Source of the DNA: Fragilaria radians
Lineage: Eukaryota > Bacillariophyta > Fragilariophyceae > Fragilariales > Fragilariaceae
Assembly: GCA_900642245.1 (NCBI GenBank)
Contig: CAAAJI010000012.1
Span: 149,317-213,316 of the forward strand
Length of the DNA stretch: 64,000 nucleotides
Direction: 5' to 3'
The notes beneath the pieces were generated by a model. That model had not been told where the DNA came from. It did no database searches and saw only the letters and a list, made by a program, of their open reading frames with translations. Below are positions 52,633 to 64,000 of this stretch, piece by piece (the stretch's first letter is position 1; each line of letters begins with the position of its first letter). The position numbers were made by a program, and so were the translations under genes.

Positions 52633-55600
52633 TAGACTCGGAAAGATATGGCTTCAGGTTTAATTCTGTATTCCTAGGGCAACCTCAACCTTGGAATGAG
52701 ACCGGGTGCTCTTAATACATTTCAATTCTTAACTCTTAAGCTATCTTTCCTATTTAGCAGTTTCTTTTCTTTCTCTTTCAGACTTGAGTTACATACTAAT
52801 GCAATCGCATGATCTCATCCTCTTTTCCTTAATCAATGCTGAGTAGAGTTCATGGTTCACAGGCAAATCAAAAGCGTCAGTTATTCTATATTTGTCATGC
52901 TTCGAAGTCTTTCATTTCAAAACGTTTCATACCTGTCAGTTCTTGCTTTGACCCTACCATAAATGCACACCTTGATATCAAACGCAAAAAGAATCAAGGG
53001 ACGACCTTTTTTTGTTTTCATCATTTTTGAAACCACAAAAAATATGCATATTCAAGTCACATGCTCTTTTAACATTCTTAATTCAAAATACTAGAACATC
53101 ATGCTTTAAGTCTAACATTTTTAAACCTGTCATCTGCACTGCAAAAAAGGTTCATGTCGCAAATCCTTTTTATACATATAAGGCTTTCATACATTGAAAG
53201 AATCTAAATATCAAAGCTCGTACTCCTAGATATCCTAGACATTCTTACCTTGAAGCACTAAAGAATCTCAAATCCCTGATATTAACCCTTGAGGAACTTA
53301 CTCTGAAACATACATTTCATGAAAAGGGAGTGAAAGATATACACTACCATTTGACAAACCAACACAACAAAATCTCCACAACTCTCCAGATGCATTTGGC
53401 TATAATGCTACTTGGATAAAAGTCCTCTACCTTAGTGCTTGCAAAAACCTGATATTCGGATAAGATATGAATAACCAAAAGCAATCGGCAACATCGCTTG
53501 GACAAACGGATTAGAATAATACTGTATAATCTGGATTTGTAATAAAGATGTGCAAGCAATGACACTTAAGATTTCAGTAGTTCTTACTAAACGCTGAGTA
53601 AAATATTGCTGCTATTGAAATATATATAATTGATTCTGGTCAAGAATTAAAGGAAAGGGAAGTAATTGCTATTATTCATTAGGAAATAAAGATTGTAATG
53701 AGCAAACTATTGAATCAACCTGGAGACTTTTTTCAATCAATAAATGAAGAAGACACTGGAGCGAATCTAATTGAGTATGCAAACCTTTACGCGAGTTTAC
53801 AGTTGAGCTTTCTGAATACATCTAAAGACTTATCTCACCAGAAAAGTGAGAGTGCAAGCATGCCCAGAAGCATTCATGTAACGCATTTCGAAATGCTTTA
53901 GATCCATTCAACATTCATGGAAATTCTCATGCCCGTAGCACCTTTTTATTATCCAAAAAAAGGAATCATTAAACGTTCTCTACATCCGGAAACTCAATTT
54001 GTTGCTGTAACTTCAGCAGTTTTCCATACCATACATCATCTGCTCCATGGTAGGTTTTTTCCTTTGCCAGGTCACTGGATTCAAGCATGTGATACCATCA
54101 CATCAAAGTAAAAGCGGATACTCAAAAGGTGAATTCTGCTTTAAGTAAGAGTAATTAGCCATGATAGTCAAAATTTCCTCTGATATTTTCTAATTTGTCA
54201 TGTCCAAACTTGTCCAAGATATGCGTTTGCAACGCCTACATTGATATTAATCCTATGTTTCTGGAACGACTCCCAACTTCGGAATGGTTTTATGCAGCAA
54301 TTGCTTAGTTGGGTTATTGGATGACCTGACAACGGGCTAACCTCTAACAGATTACCTAACAAAGTGTTCAATCAAGAAGTCGATTTAAGCCACAATAGAG
54401 TTGAGAGACTGGTTTAATTAACTACTATCGCAGCATGTAGTTTTGGAGATGTGAGTCTCTAGTTCCTTCACCTTGTCCTTTGAATGCCTTCCAAAACTTC
54501 AATAGGATATGAAAAATTCATGCATTTGAACTGAGCTTGTAAATCAAGGATGAAGAAAAAGATTGAGCGTTTGAAACAGCATACGCAAGCATTGATGTTA
54601 TGATTTATTCACGCCCAATTTCAAAACAACTTAATCACGGCATAGCAAAGTAGCATGGATTCAAACTGAGCTGGGGTTCAATGCAAGCGATACAATAGGC
54701 AAGGATTCAACTCAATGATCAAGTTTGAAACGTAGATGGATCAAATAGTTTCCGAAAATATCATTCTATAGGTGGAGTTCTGAAAGTTTGCTATTTTGGA
54801 AGATTAAATCACTGTATTCAATACGAGGTCGGAATTTGGAGGTGATCCGATGGATAAATTGTCAATGATTTATTTCCAATAGGATCACTTACTAGTAAAA
54901 GTTGCAAGTAATGATTCATGCTGCAATAGGAACATTACCTGCAACCTAACTCCTAACCAAACTGCAGAGATCCTACCAAATAAAATGAAAAATTGAAAGA
55001 TTACCAATTTTAAGTCATTCCAAATAATAAGAAAGAGACTATGAAAACGTAGGTAATTGTATCGAGTCAAATGATGTTGGATGATACCCAACTGAATGTT
55101 CGAAATCCATACATTTCATGAAAAGGCAAGACGCAGAAAGCTGTAAACCTTCGATAAAGAACTGATTTCAATGTTATCTTTTATTTTGTTTGAATGGGAG
55201 AGAGATGGCTTAAAGGCTTTGAGAAAGGATCAGCATTTAAACTTGTGACACTGTCCCCACATGATGTCACTCTTTGGTTTGAATGAACTCTATTCGTATT
55301 CTTGATATGACTTAGTGCGCTCCACCTTACCAAATTTCGTCTCCTTTCGCTTTTTTTCTGTTCTTCACCTAACTTGATTACTTTGACATCGATATCATTA
55401 TTAATTTCCTAGTAAGGAAAGTTAGTGATGCATCGGAATAGCGATTTTTGTTAGTAAGTTGTCAATGACACAACTACATGGTAAACGATACGGCCATCAG
55501 AATCGTTTGAATGTACCATTAAAAACTCAATGATCACCAGAACAAGAATTTGTGTGGAATAATGGATATGGATTTGCTATGGGTATCTGGAGCATAATGC

Positions 55601-56021
55601 TAAGACTAAATGTGAGATGTTTAAAATCTTTTACACGACTTTGCCATTACTAGTCCCAGTATTTCAGTATTGTTATGAGATGTAGTAATAGAGTTTGTTG
55701 ACTTAACCGTTTTTCCAGTTTCTGTGAAGTGATTTCAGCGACTTGAAGAAAGGAATAGCACAATGAACAACTCCTTAATGAATTAACTGTTACAATTATG
55801 ACCTTGACTTTATTATAATGTTAGGCTTTTCAAGCAATCGATAAAAGACGTGAAGAAATGTTTCGCGTCAACTAATCAGGGACGACAACGTACATGAGAG
55901 AGTACACCAATCAGATTAATGTCTGAAATACAATAACTCTTTTGCGGAGATTCTATTTTATACATGGGAAAGGCCAGCGGAAAACTTGTGAATAGGATTT
56001 CAGACTGTTCACAGCTATCAT
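52633..56021. other. Long intergenic stretch, no gene seen
   Basis: AT-rich. Two short ATG frames (53698-53901 and 53917-54111) follow each other with protein-like composition, but neither has a domain or splice partner. The remainder shows nothing. Confidence 0.45.
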
Positions 56022-56697
56022 TTAGATCTTGTCAACCTTCAGAAATGAACCACCCCCAGTAACCTTCGACAAGTCATTTTTCTCTTTTTCGACATCTTTA
56101 GGAACAGTAGAATTTTGTAACACCCCAGCCAGCATAGATTTGTATGAGGTTTTTTTCTTTTTCTTCTTCTTTGGCACTTCAACATTTGGTAGGTCTTCGC
56201 TTGGATTTTGCTCAGTTGCACCGTGAACTTCAGCATGTGATGACTTCTCCTCAACCCCAATAATTGAATGAGATTTGTTCGATGAGTCTATTGAACCATT
56301 TAAGCCTTGCTGTTTCTGCATCTCACGAAAGCACTTAGAACAGAAACCACCGTGTGCGCCATTACCCTATTAGCAAAAAGAAAGGAATCAGAATTTGGAG
56401 GACAATCAACTAGGGTTCATAACACAGTTCCAATCAAAATAAACTTTGCCTGCACTTAAGCATTCACCATATGAAGGTATGAGTGGATTTGAGAAAAGGG
56501 AATCGTCCTCGACTCCAGACTTTTCCATGTACGGACTTCTCAATCAAGGAAACGTACTCCCTTAACCTTTCAAACATATTCAAGATGCAAATTCTATGGA
56601 GACAAAAATCATTTTGGTAACTTACAAAGAAACCGCAACCATTTACACACAGTTGAGGCTCAGCAGGATGTTTATTCGCTGTTGTTTCATCGCTCAT
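56022..56697 (-). CDS. A20-type zinc-finger protein, two exons
   Basis: Exons 56697-56626 and 56366-56022 join at a 259-bp GT-AG intron (phase 0) to give 138 residues. The A20 finger is assembled across the splice: LCVNGCGFF from exon 1, then GNGAHGGFCSKCFREM from exon 2, giving four Cys in the A20 spacing. In plants and animals A20 fingers bind ubiquitin, and A20/AN1 proteins are stress-associated. No AN1 finger is present. The C-terminal part has a run of seven Lys followed by TSYKSMLAGVLQ. The rest is low complexity. It is probably a cytosolic or nuclear ubiquitin-binding stress protein. The intron is the longest seen in the window. Confidence 0.85.
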
Positions 56698-58380
56698 CGT
56701 GGATAACTTTCTGAATTACGAATTAGGAACCGAAGCAATTGTGCCTGCTGCGTAGAAACTCTAAGTTCTCAAATGTTGAGTAAAAGTTTTGCGAAGTACT
56801 TTAGTATACTACCGTACTGAAAATGTATTTCTTCGGAGGAGCTTCTGTTCTTTTCTCCTTGTGCAATCTTGTAGACAGTTATATTTTGTTCGAAAAGAAT
56901 AATCAAGGTCATCCAAATTCGGAGTATTTTTTTTCGTAGAACTTTTAACCACTCCATATACTTTCTTCTCCAAGTGATTATTACCACGTGCCCAGATAGG
57001 CGATTCGAATTTTTCACGGGCTTGTGGAGTTTCGATTGTCAACTTAGTACGACTCCAACTCTGTTGTCATAAATCAATACAAAACTCACGTATGAGTCAT
57101 TTCTTCCAAAGTACTGGATTTTTTGAAGTGTCAAGATGTAGTATGAAAATACACGGTTAGTTCTCAATGAAAAATTCCGTTAATCTCTGATAAAAAATAG
57201 CAAAGTCTTAAAGCTGGTGGATCAGTTGTATGTCCATTTGTAGGAGGGTGGACAATTGCTTAGCTCATCATTAGGTGTTTTGTATTCAGTTTTGGCCTCA
57301 TTGGGTTGTCCATTTAAATTCAGTTTATTCATTTTCATGACTAGCGAAGGTTTAAAAGTAATTTGCCTTCTCGTTTGCTTTGATATGCAATTGCCATGTG
57401 TAATTTAATGGAAGAAAAGGGAAAACAATCGAGAACACATTTTCTCTGTCAGGCCTGCGTCTGATCCGCTCATCCATGAGCAAACGTTCATTCTGTTGAA
57501 CTATCTAATTCCATTGGATCTTAGCTTGAGAGGATTCAAGGAAAGTTTTTTTACTATCAATCCTACAATGGACAGAAGCACCTCAATGATTAATCTACGA
57601 TAGGGGGTTCTACGCCTCATCTGTGACGGTAAAAAAGTCTAAAATATTGGCACCAAGCTGGTACAGAAAGCCATCTCGCTTTGAATAATACCTTTGTAAA
57701 GATTTGGAATAGTCTTTGTGGCCTTGATACTGTATCAGGATAAAATACAATACGCAAGTTGTGCTTGACAATAAAAGAAATGCTATTGAATACAATTCAT
57801 CGGTTCCTCAAAATGTCCAGTTCCGCTTTTATCTTTATGATATAAACTGAGCTAAAACGCAAGGAAATATTCAGCCAGCTCAGTTCAATACAGGCGCAAC
57901 ATCAAAGAAAGAGCCTCATTCCTAAAGCCAACTATTTTACAATCTCCTTTCTTTCTAAGTTCACTGTTCGACTAATGTATAGTTATTTTCATCTTAGTCA
58001 AGATCCCACATGTCTTTGATGGATAAGAATCTGAAGTCTACTCTATGTGAGAATTAAGATAGGAAAATTATGTCCTATTTTAAGGAAATTATGAAAACTA
58101 CTCTTGTTTTCTAATTGTAAAAGATTGAAGTCTTGATTGACTAATTTTTCATTATAATAATATTTATTTAGATCAGTCTTTTATTTATTGTCTTTTGGCT
58201 ATGCCAGCTTGTCAAATATCTTTTGACTACTCTTTATTTAGAGATAAACATATTAATTATAAATAGGTTTGTGAAACGCATCTGATTTATTATCACCTAG
58301 ATTTTAGAGACCTTTGATTAGTATCATCTAAAATCTGCAAACGAAAAAAAAAATATTATTTTTGTCATTTGTTATTTTTA
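56698..58380. other. Intergenic DNA, no gene seen
   Basis: AT-rich, very low in protein-like frames. The part after about 57960 may be the diverged 5' portion of LTR-like repeat copy 3. Confidence 0.4.
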
Positions 58381-58389
58381 GATGTGCTA

Positions 58390-58560
58390 ATATATCTGAT
58401 ATCTTTATCATCTAGATTAGCATGTACTAGCAACACTGGACATCTCCAAATGTTGGTACAAAATAATATCTCTTGAATTAATTTCTTTTACAGATTAGTT
58501 CGGTGTGTTTAACTTAAATCATAAAGTATTATCTTCTAGGACTGTATAGTTTAGTACTAA
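58390..58560 (+). repeat. LTR-like dispersed repeat, copy 3
   Basis: This shares the ordered landmarks of copies 1 and 4: ATCTAGAT.AG, TGTACTAGCAACACTGGACATCTCC, GGTACA, ATATCTCTTGAATT and a TTCTAGG tail. It is in the same orientation as copy 4, about 1.4 kb upstream of it. It is strongly diverged, so the limits are approximate. Confidence 0.5.
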
Positions 58561-59439
58561 GTCATCCTCCCAAAAAGAGAAATGTAGATTATTGACTTTT
58601 TTGACCAATACGCAACATGAAGTTAGTAATGATGAAAAATGGAACAGTAAAGTCCCGGAAATACACATCACTTGATAATCGATGATAGGCCGCTATGAAA
58701 AAATCAAGAAATTCTTCACGGAAACTACAAGTAAACAAAGAATTTACCTTCTTCTCCTCAATTATTCCAAGCAAGTTGATAGATGCTAGTACCTAGTACA
58801 AGTGAATTTAATGAATGGATCTATACCGATTTTTCTCGTGCGAACATATGCAAGTAACGAGTCAGAAATGTCTGATTTTAAAAAGACTAATGATGAAGAA
58901 ATGTTGGTAGGACACGACTTGAAGCATCTACTTGAAAAAATGGAGACAAACTTATGTGAGTCCTTTTCAATCCTAAAATATATCTCTTTTAGACATCTAT
59001 GCCGCTTGTAAACGTATAATATTACAGAGAATTAAAAGGAAGAAGACAGTTAAAGGGCAGAAGCTGACAAAAGTCAAGTGTCTTCCTATTCAAGTGCTCA
59101 TGAAAAACGGTAAATGAACAATGAGGAAACAGGTATCCAAATATTCGAGAAAAACGTGAAGACTAAAACCATTATTGGTCCAGTGATGTGTTGGTTTATA
59201 GCTATTCCAAGTTCTAAGAATTTTGCAAAACCGACTCCGAGAGAGCACAGCCAGGTAAGAGAGTGTAACCTTCTTCCTTTTCAAGCTTCCATTATAAGGT
59301 TTGATTCAAGCTCAATCCTCCAGCTATTCATAACCATAAAATAAAGAATGTAGCAAAAATAGACTCCTAGCATAAAGTGCTTGGTCTACGGTTAGATTTA
59401 AAACTAGGTCAAAGTAAAATTATAAACTAATTTAACCTT
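58561..59439. other. DNA between two repeat copies, no clear gene
   Basis: Short frames at 58802-59011 and 59114-59344 have no recognised domain. Lying between two similarly oriented repeats, this could be the eroded interior of an element, but I see no retrotransposon motif. Confidence 0.3.
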
Positions 59440-60030
59440 TACTTCTTTTTAGTCTTGGTTAATCTTGAAACTTTTCTCAAGAGATCTTCTTAATTCTTCT
59501 CAAGAGATCTGCGTGACTTCTCTTGAAGGTTTGATCTTGTTCCTACGCTTCTTTTCTAACTACTTCGTCAAGTGCCTTCAACTTGCTAATAAGGAGAAGT
59601 TGGTGATCCATAAGGATAATTTAGTCTAGACCTTCAACTCTTTATAAATAAAGAGCTGGCTTCTAATTTAGATTATTATTATAGCCGACTTAGTTTAGAT
59701 CCCTTTCTGGATTGTATAAAGATGCTTTCCATTTATAAGTAATAATTATGCCTCACTAAGTTTATCTAATGAAACATTTATCATGGTTAACTTGTGGTCA
59801 ATATGCAATAGGATAGATTACTTGTAACTATCCATATCTAGATGAGTAAATATATGGATATGTTAGTCCTACTTCTATCTACAATGCACTAGCGGTACAG
59901 GATGTCTCCTTATACCAGTACACAGACACATCTCTTAGTTTATTATAACATTATGTAAACTGTTATTGCTTACAACCTATTGTGTTAGGGATATTTCTCT
60001 TGATCCTAGTTAAGGTAGGCCAGTGCATGG
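59440..60030 (+). repeat. LTR-like dispersed repeat, copy 4, next to the assembly gap
   Basis: The most complete copy of the dispersed repeat. Its last ~200 bp match the reverse complement of 6985-7180, and weaker matches extend to 26330-26840 and 58390-58560. Just after it, GGCATCAGCAATAG near 60028 loosely resembles an initiator-tRNA primer-binding site, and the assembly gap begins 60 bp later. Confidence 0.6.
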
Positions 60031-60089
60031 CATCAGCAATAGATATTAGAGGCCAATGATGACAGTAAGCTAAAATGCAATAAAGGAAT

Positions 60090-60508
60090 NNNNNNNNNNN
60101 NNNNNNNNNNNNNNNNNNNNNNNNNNNNNNNNNNNNNNNNNNNNNNNNNNNNNNNNNNNNNNNNNNNNNNNNNNNNNNNNNNNNNNNNNNNNNNNNNNNN
60201 NNNNNNNNNNNNNNNNNNNNNNNNNNNNNNNNNNNNNNNNNNNNNNNNNNNNNNNNNNNNNNNNNNNNNNNNNNNNNNNNNNNNNNNNNNNNNNNNNNNN
60301 NNNNNNNNNNNNNNNNNNNNNNNNNNNNNNNNNNNNNNNNNNNNNNNNNNNNNNNNNNNNNNNNNNNNNNNNNNNNNNNNNNNNNNNNNNNNNNNNNNNN
60401 NNNNNNNNNNNNNNNNNNNNNNNNNNNNNNNNNNNNNNNNNNNNNNNNNNNNNNNNNNNNNNNNNNNNNNNNNNNNNNNNNNNNNNNNNNNNNNNNNNNN
60501 NNNNNNNN
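60090..60508. other. Assembly gap (N run)
   Basis: A continuous run of N. Its true size is unknown. The adjoining LTR-like sequence suggests that repetitive DNA caused the gap. Confidence 1.
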
Positions 60509-60814
60509 GTCTACCGTAGAGCAGACTATGAAATGTTACTTATTTTTAAAGTACTTCCTTAATCAACCACACACCAGAAGGTTGCATAAGAGGAAACTGT
60601 GTAACAAATCAGGCATACATATCATAAAGATGTCAGCACCTTAGGAATATAAAATAGGAAAATTGAATAAGAATAAATTGTAATCAGTAAATCCATTTTT
60701 TTATCTCGTTGAACGATAATCAACAAATAATTTGATTCTAGGAAAATTAACCATTTACACTTTAACCTTGTTGAGAAATGATTGGATTACAATTTGAATA
60801 TACAAACTTTATTC
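60509..60814. other. 5' flank of OSGEP/Kae1
   Basis: About 300 bp between the assembly gap and the OSGEP start, AT-rich. It should contain the promoter. No recognisable site is seen. Confidence 0.4.
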
Positions 60815-62060
60815 ATGTCATCGTCAATTTCCAATCCCACAGCCACTGATCCACCGTGCTCTGCGATTTCATTGGATCATCTTCCTCTACCTCCTCCTTG
60901 TCATAAAGTGAATAGCAAAGGAGAAACAATAGTTCTAGGTATTGAAGGATCAGCCAACAAAATTGGTGTTGGTGTTTTGAAGTATTCCCCTTCTTCCCAT
61001 ACGTATCATATCCTTTCTAATCCTAGGAAAACATTTATTCCACCTACTGGCCAAGGATTTCTACCGAGAGAAACAGCTCAGCATCATCAGAATCATGTCG
61101 TCGCACTTTGTAGGGCTGCTATTCAGGAAGCATTTCCAGATGAAAAGAATTTCTTTTTATCAGCCATATGTTTTACTCAAGGTCCTGGAATGGGTGGCCC
61201 GCTTCAAAGCTGTGCCGTTGCAGCTCGCATGTTAAGCCTCATTTGGGATATTCCTCTTGTAGGGGTTAATCACTGTGTAGGACATATCGAAATGGGAAGA
61301 GTCGCCACAGGTTCCTCAAATCCGGTTGTGCTTTACGTAAGTGGTGGAAATACACAAGTATTAGCTTACTCTAGCCAACAGCGTTATCGAATATTTGGAG
61401 AAACGTAAGTTGTATGTTATTTCTATGATTTCACAAAGTGATTTCACAAAGTGGCTATCATGTTGTTAATTCTAAAGTTTCATATTTCGTCCTTGCCTCA
61501 GAATTGACATCGCAATAGGAAATTGCCTTGATAGATTTGCACGAGTTATTGGACTGTCGAATGATCCGTCGCCAGGATTCAATATTGAGCAGGAGGCAAA
61601 AAAAGGGAAAATCTTCTTGGATGTACCTTACACCGTTAAAGGTATGGACGTAAGTTTCTCGGGTATATTAACATACATGGAGCAAGAAGCAAGAACAAAA
61701 CTAGACAAAGGTCTTGTCACAAAGGCGGACCTGTGCTTTTCACTGCAAGAAACAATATTTGCTATGTTGGTTGAGACTACGGAGCGAGCAATGGCCCATT
61801 GTGGTATAAGTGAGGTATTAATAGTAGGTGGCGTGGGTTGTAACCGTCGTTTGCAAGAAATGATGGCCAGTATGGTCAGTGCTCGAGGAGGTACACTTTG
61901 TTCCATGGATCATCGATATTGCATTGATAACGGTGCTATGATAGCCCAAGCAGGAATCCTGTCTCTACAGTATGGTGTTACTACTGAATTAAGAAATTCT
62001 CAATGCAGTCAAAGGTTCCGAACGGATCAAGTTAAAACAGTCTGGCGCAAACCAGAATAG
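60815..62060 (+). CDS. OSGEP: OSGEP/Kae1, KEOPS tRNA t6A37 transferase, two exons
   Basis: Exons 60815-61404 and 61502-62060 join at a 97-bp GT-AG intron in phase, giving 382 residues. The frame opens with TTG at 60782; the ATG at 60815 is used. Kae1 transfers the threonylcarbamoyl group onto A37 of ANN-decoding tRNAs within the KEOPS complex. Motifs are [32 protein letters not shown], the metal site [39 protein letters not shown] (formed across the splice), [13 protein letters not shown] and [10 protein letters not shown]. These are the cytosolic Kae1 type rather than the mitochondrial Qri7 or plastid TsaD type. The ~40-residue N-terminal extension is Ser/Pro-rich and not an obvious targeting peptide. 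Confidence 0.95.
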
Positions 62061-62629
62061 ATCGATCACACATAATTTATTCAATTTTCACTGCGCCATC
62101 AAATAATATTTTCAGCATAATAGTGATTTTCATCTGACGACAGTTTTTTCTTGCTGAAAAGAACTAACTCATATTGATTTTCTGTTCTGTAACTACACGG
62201 CTTAACTGACCTTCGCTTTCGATTTCTAGTACAACAACATTCTGTGTTTATCTTGTGGTCGGTCCTATCGCTGTGTCTTATGCTCGAAAAATGTTTCAAT
62301 CCAAAGTTAAACCTTTCATTGCCACTTTTTGCTACTATCTATATAACTTATCTTAAACAGCCAATTGAGAAAGGCTAAAGTTGACCACCTAGTTGAGTTA
62401 CCGAATTGCTCCTAGCTACAAGCGAAAGCAATGGTGGCCAATCATTACTACGTATCCGTGCACTGATAAAAGCTCATTTTAGCGCCAACTAGAGCCATTT
62501 CCATTCTTCAAAGCCAGTCCAATTTTGAGATATTGATAAAATCAGGAAATCCATGCTGGAAAAGGCTAGCGAACGAAAACGATTTGACAACTTAGTGTTC
62601 CGTATATGATTCGAATAGTGAATCAGTTA
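62061..62629. other. Convergent intergenic region
   Basis: AT-rich DNA between the 3' ends of OSGEP and the minus-strand edge gene. No gene is seen. Confidence 0.5.
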
Positions 62630-64000
62630 TCAGTCGGCCATGTGGTTATGGTCGCTTCCAAAGCCAGGAAGCCCTGCAGTTCCCCAAGTGTTATTCGAAG
62701 AGAAAGACAGAAAAGAGGCTGCACCTGCCTTGGGTTGCTTCTCAGAGCTTCCTAAGTGCCTTCCAGCTCCGACAGCTGTCCAGTCAGTGGGAGCAACATC
62801 GTTTCCGGTAGATCCCCATGTGTCAGAAGAACCAAATGCAAAGATGCTCCTTTCGCGTTTTGCTTCAGGTACTGGAACTCCCAATGAGAGAGCAACAAGG
62901 TCTAGATGGTCTAGCCGCGCAGTGTGGACACGAGATGATGGAGAATTCATAACATCATCCATATTACTTGGATCAAAGCCTAACCCAACGAAAGCCTCCT
63001 GTTGAAATAAGGTGAGAAAAGGTTCAAATGTGTAAGGTGACCAAATGAGAAGGGAAACTTACAAGGTCATCGCACATATCCTCTGTGTCATCATCATCGT
63101 CTATGCTTTCAGCACTGACAACAGAATTGAGCGTATCGCTGTGATCTTTACCAGAACTTGAGACAGCAAATACTGATTGTCTTGGAGCCCATGGCATCGC
63201 AGTTGCCTGCAGGGTAGGAGAGTCTTCGATACCCGTTAGTAGTTCGATCCTTTCATTTGGTTTTACCCAATCAATAGTGGGCTCCTGCACCTCTGGTGTT
63301 GTATATCCTTGTAACATTGGATCTGACTTATTGCTTGCTGAACTATGGTCAACTTTGCCCTCATTTCCTTCGTATGGATGCTCAATTTCATACTTTTCAA
63401 ATGCTACAGGGTTTCGAATACGACCTCCTGGAACACCATGACAACCGTATCCTCTATCCCCGTCGCAGCCATCGGCGGAGAAGCAATTTCCTTTCTCATC
63501 TCGAAGATAGAGAACGCCGCAAGTTCTTGGGAAGCGCAACTCCATTGGTCTAGCTTCTTTAGATTTGACAATGCTGCCATCATCTGCACCGTTCGAGTCA
63601 ATTGAATCTCCGCGACGTTCTTTTCTCTGAGCTACATTGATTTCATTGCGTACCTTGCCCTTCTTTTTGTTATTATTGGAAATTTCCCCATTTTCAATCG
63701 CGTCCATTTCACGCCGTGGTCGAGGTTTAATTTTTTTCGTTTTATTATCGGAAACAGATACCATGGAACCACTCTTTGGATCATAAAGCATCCTAGGTGT
63801 ATTCATGGAACTGCGATTCTCTCCACGATCAAGGTCCTCGTAGCTTGATAGATGAATTACTGGACTGTTGACACTTGCAATATTTGTAGTTGCACTCAAT
63901 TTATGGGGTGGATATTGTAAGCGATGCTCTTTCATATCGCTTTCTATTTTGGAAGGAACTGCCAAAGTTGCATCAGTAGACCTATAAGGATCAAATAAGC
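62630..64000 (-). CDS. Low-complexity protein of unknown function, 5' end outside the window
   Basis: Exons 64000-63063 (open to the window edge) and 62998-62630 join at a 64-bp GT-AG intron (phase 0; GTAAGT donor, CAACAG acceptor), encoding at least 434 residues. No ATG is needed inside the window: the frame runs past the edge with no stop, so the true start lies beyond 64000. The sequence is mostly disordered and basic (NNNKKKGKVRNE), with one more ordered segment rich in Cys and Gly (RTCGVLYLRDEKGNCFSADGCDGDRGYGCHG). An acidic patch (DDDDDTEDMCDDL) ends the first exon. The C-terminal part has Ser/Gly/Trp repeats such as SSDTWGSTG and SSNNTWGTAG. I recognise no family. Confidence 0.7.

Noticed and set aside
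53698..54111. Two successive short ATG frames (67 and 64 codons)
   Set aside because: Protein-like composition, but no recognisable motif and no GT-AG pair joining them in phase.

Overview
The window looks like nuclear DNA of a diatom (or a close stramenopile relative); I cannot name the genus. The reasons are: short GT-AG introns (64-259 bp) in intron-poor genes; a plastid-type bipartite presequence with an A-F cleavage motif on a translation factor IF-3; secreted or membrane proteins rich in PSxxPS repeats; a MerC-domain membrane protein; AT-rich intergenic DNA with decayed transposons; and eukaryote-only genes (PRL1/PLRG1, USP39/SAD1, CDC123, OSGEP/Kae1). Several reading frames open with a non-ATG codon. 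For those I moved the start to the first in-frame ATG that gives a sensible N-terminus, and I joined exons where donor, acceptor and reading phase all agree.

Layout. 1-5.1 kb: a secretory GT14-like glycosyltransferase (minus strand) and empty DNA. 5.1-9.8 kb: a MerC-domain protein, an LTR-like repeat, and a decayed inverted copy of the Myb gene found at 27.7 kb. 9.8-16.1 kb: plastid IF-3 with a poly-Asp tail, a ~530-bp inverted-repeat element, a four-pass membrane protein and a convergent DUF3592-like membrane protein. 17.8-25 kb: a gene-dense block with a small prefoldin-like protein, a four-exon alanine aminotransferase, an MDP-1-like HAD phosphatase, a two-exon protein resembling KICSTOR subunit KICS2, and an FHA-RING protein. 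25-33.6 kb: an LTR-like repeat, the Myb/SANT gene, and a broken Ty3/gypsy retrotransposon whose 5' leader contains a broken hAT transposon.

33.7-44.7 kb: a GT2-like glycosyltransferase, CDC123, PRL1/PLRG1, a four-exon patatin-like lipase and a ~1,500-residue single-pass surface protein. 44.7-48.5 kb: empty. 48.5-52.6 kb: a beta-propeller surface protein with a probable GPI signal, divergent from USP39. 52.6-60.5 kb: a small A20 zinc-finger gene, two more LTR-like repeats and an assembly gap. 60.5-64 kb: OSGEP/Kae1 and a low-complexity gene running off the right edge.

The genes are mostly unrelated housekeeping functions: splicing (PRL1, USP39), translation and tRNA modification (IF-3, CDC123, OSGEP), metabolism (alanine aminotransferase, MDP-1, patatin) and the secretory or cell-surface system (two glycosyltransferases, two repeat-rich surface proteins, several membrane proteins). 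Four divergent pairs share 315-442 bp intergenic regions, and several pairs converge within 74-530 bp. I found no CRISPR array, operon, rRNA or convincing tRNA. The most notable items are the KICS2-like protein, the in-window gene/pseudogene pair for the Myb protein, the nested hAT/gypsy wreck, the four-copy LTR-like repeat beside the gap, and the modular surface protein with a perfect-length 3 x 87-bp tandem repeat.
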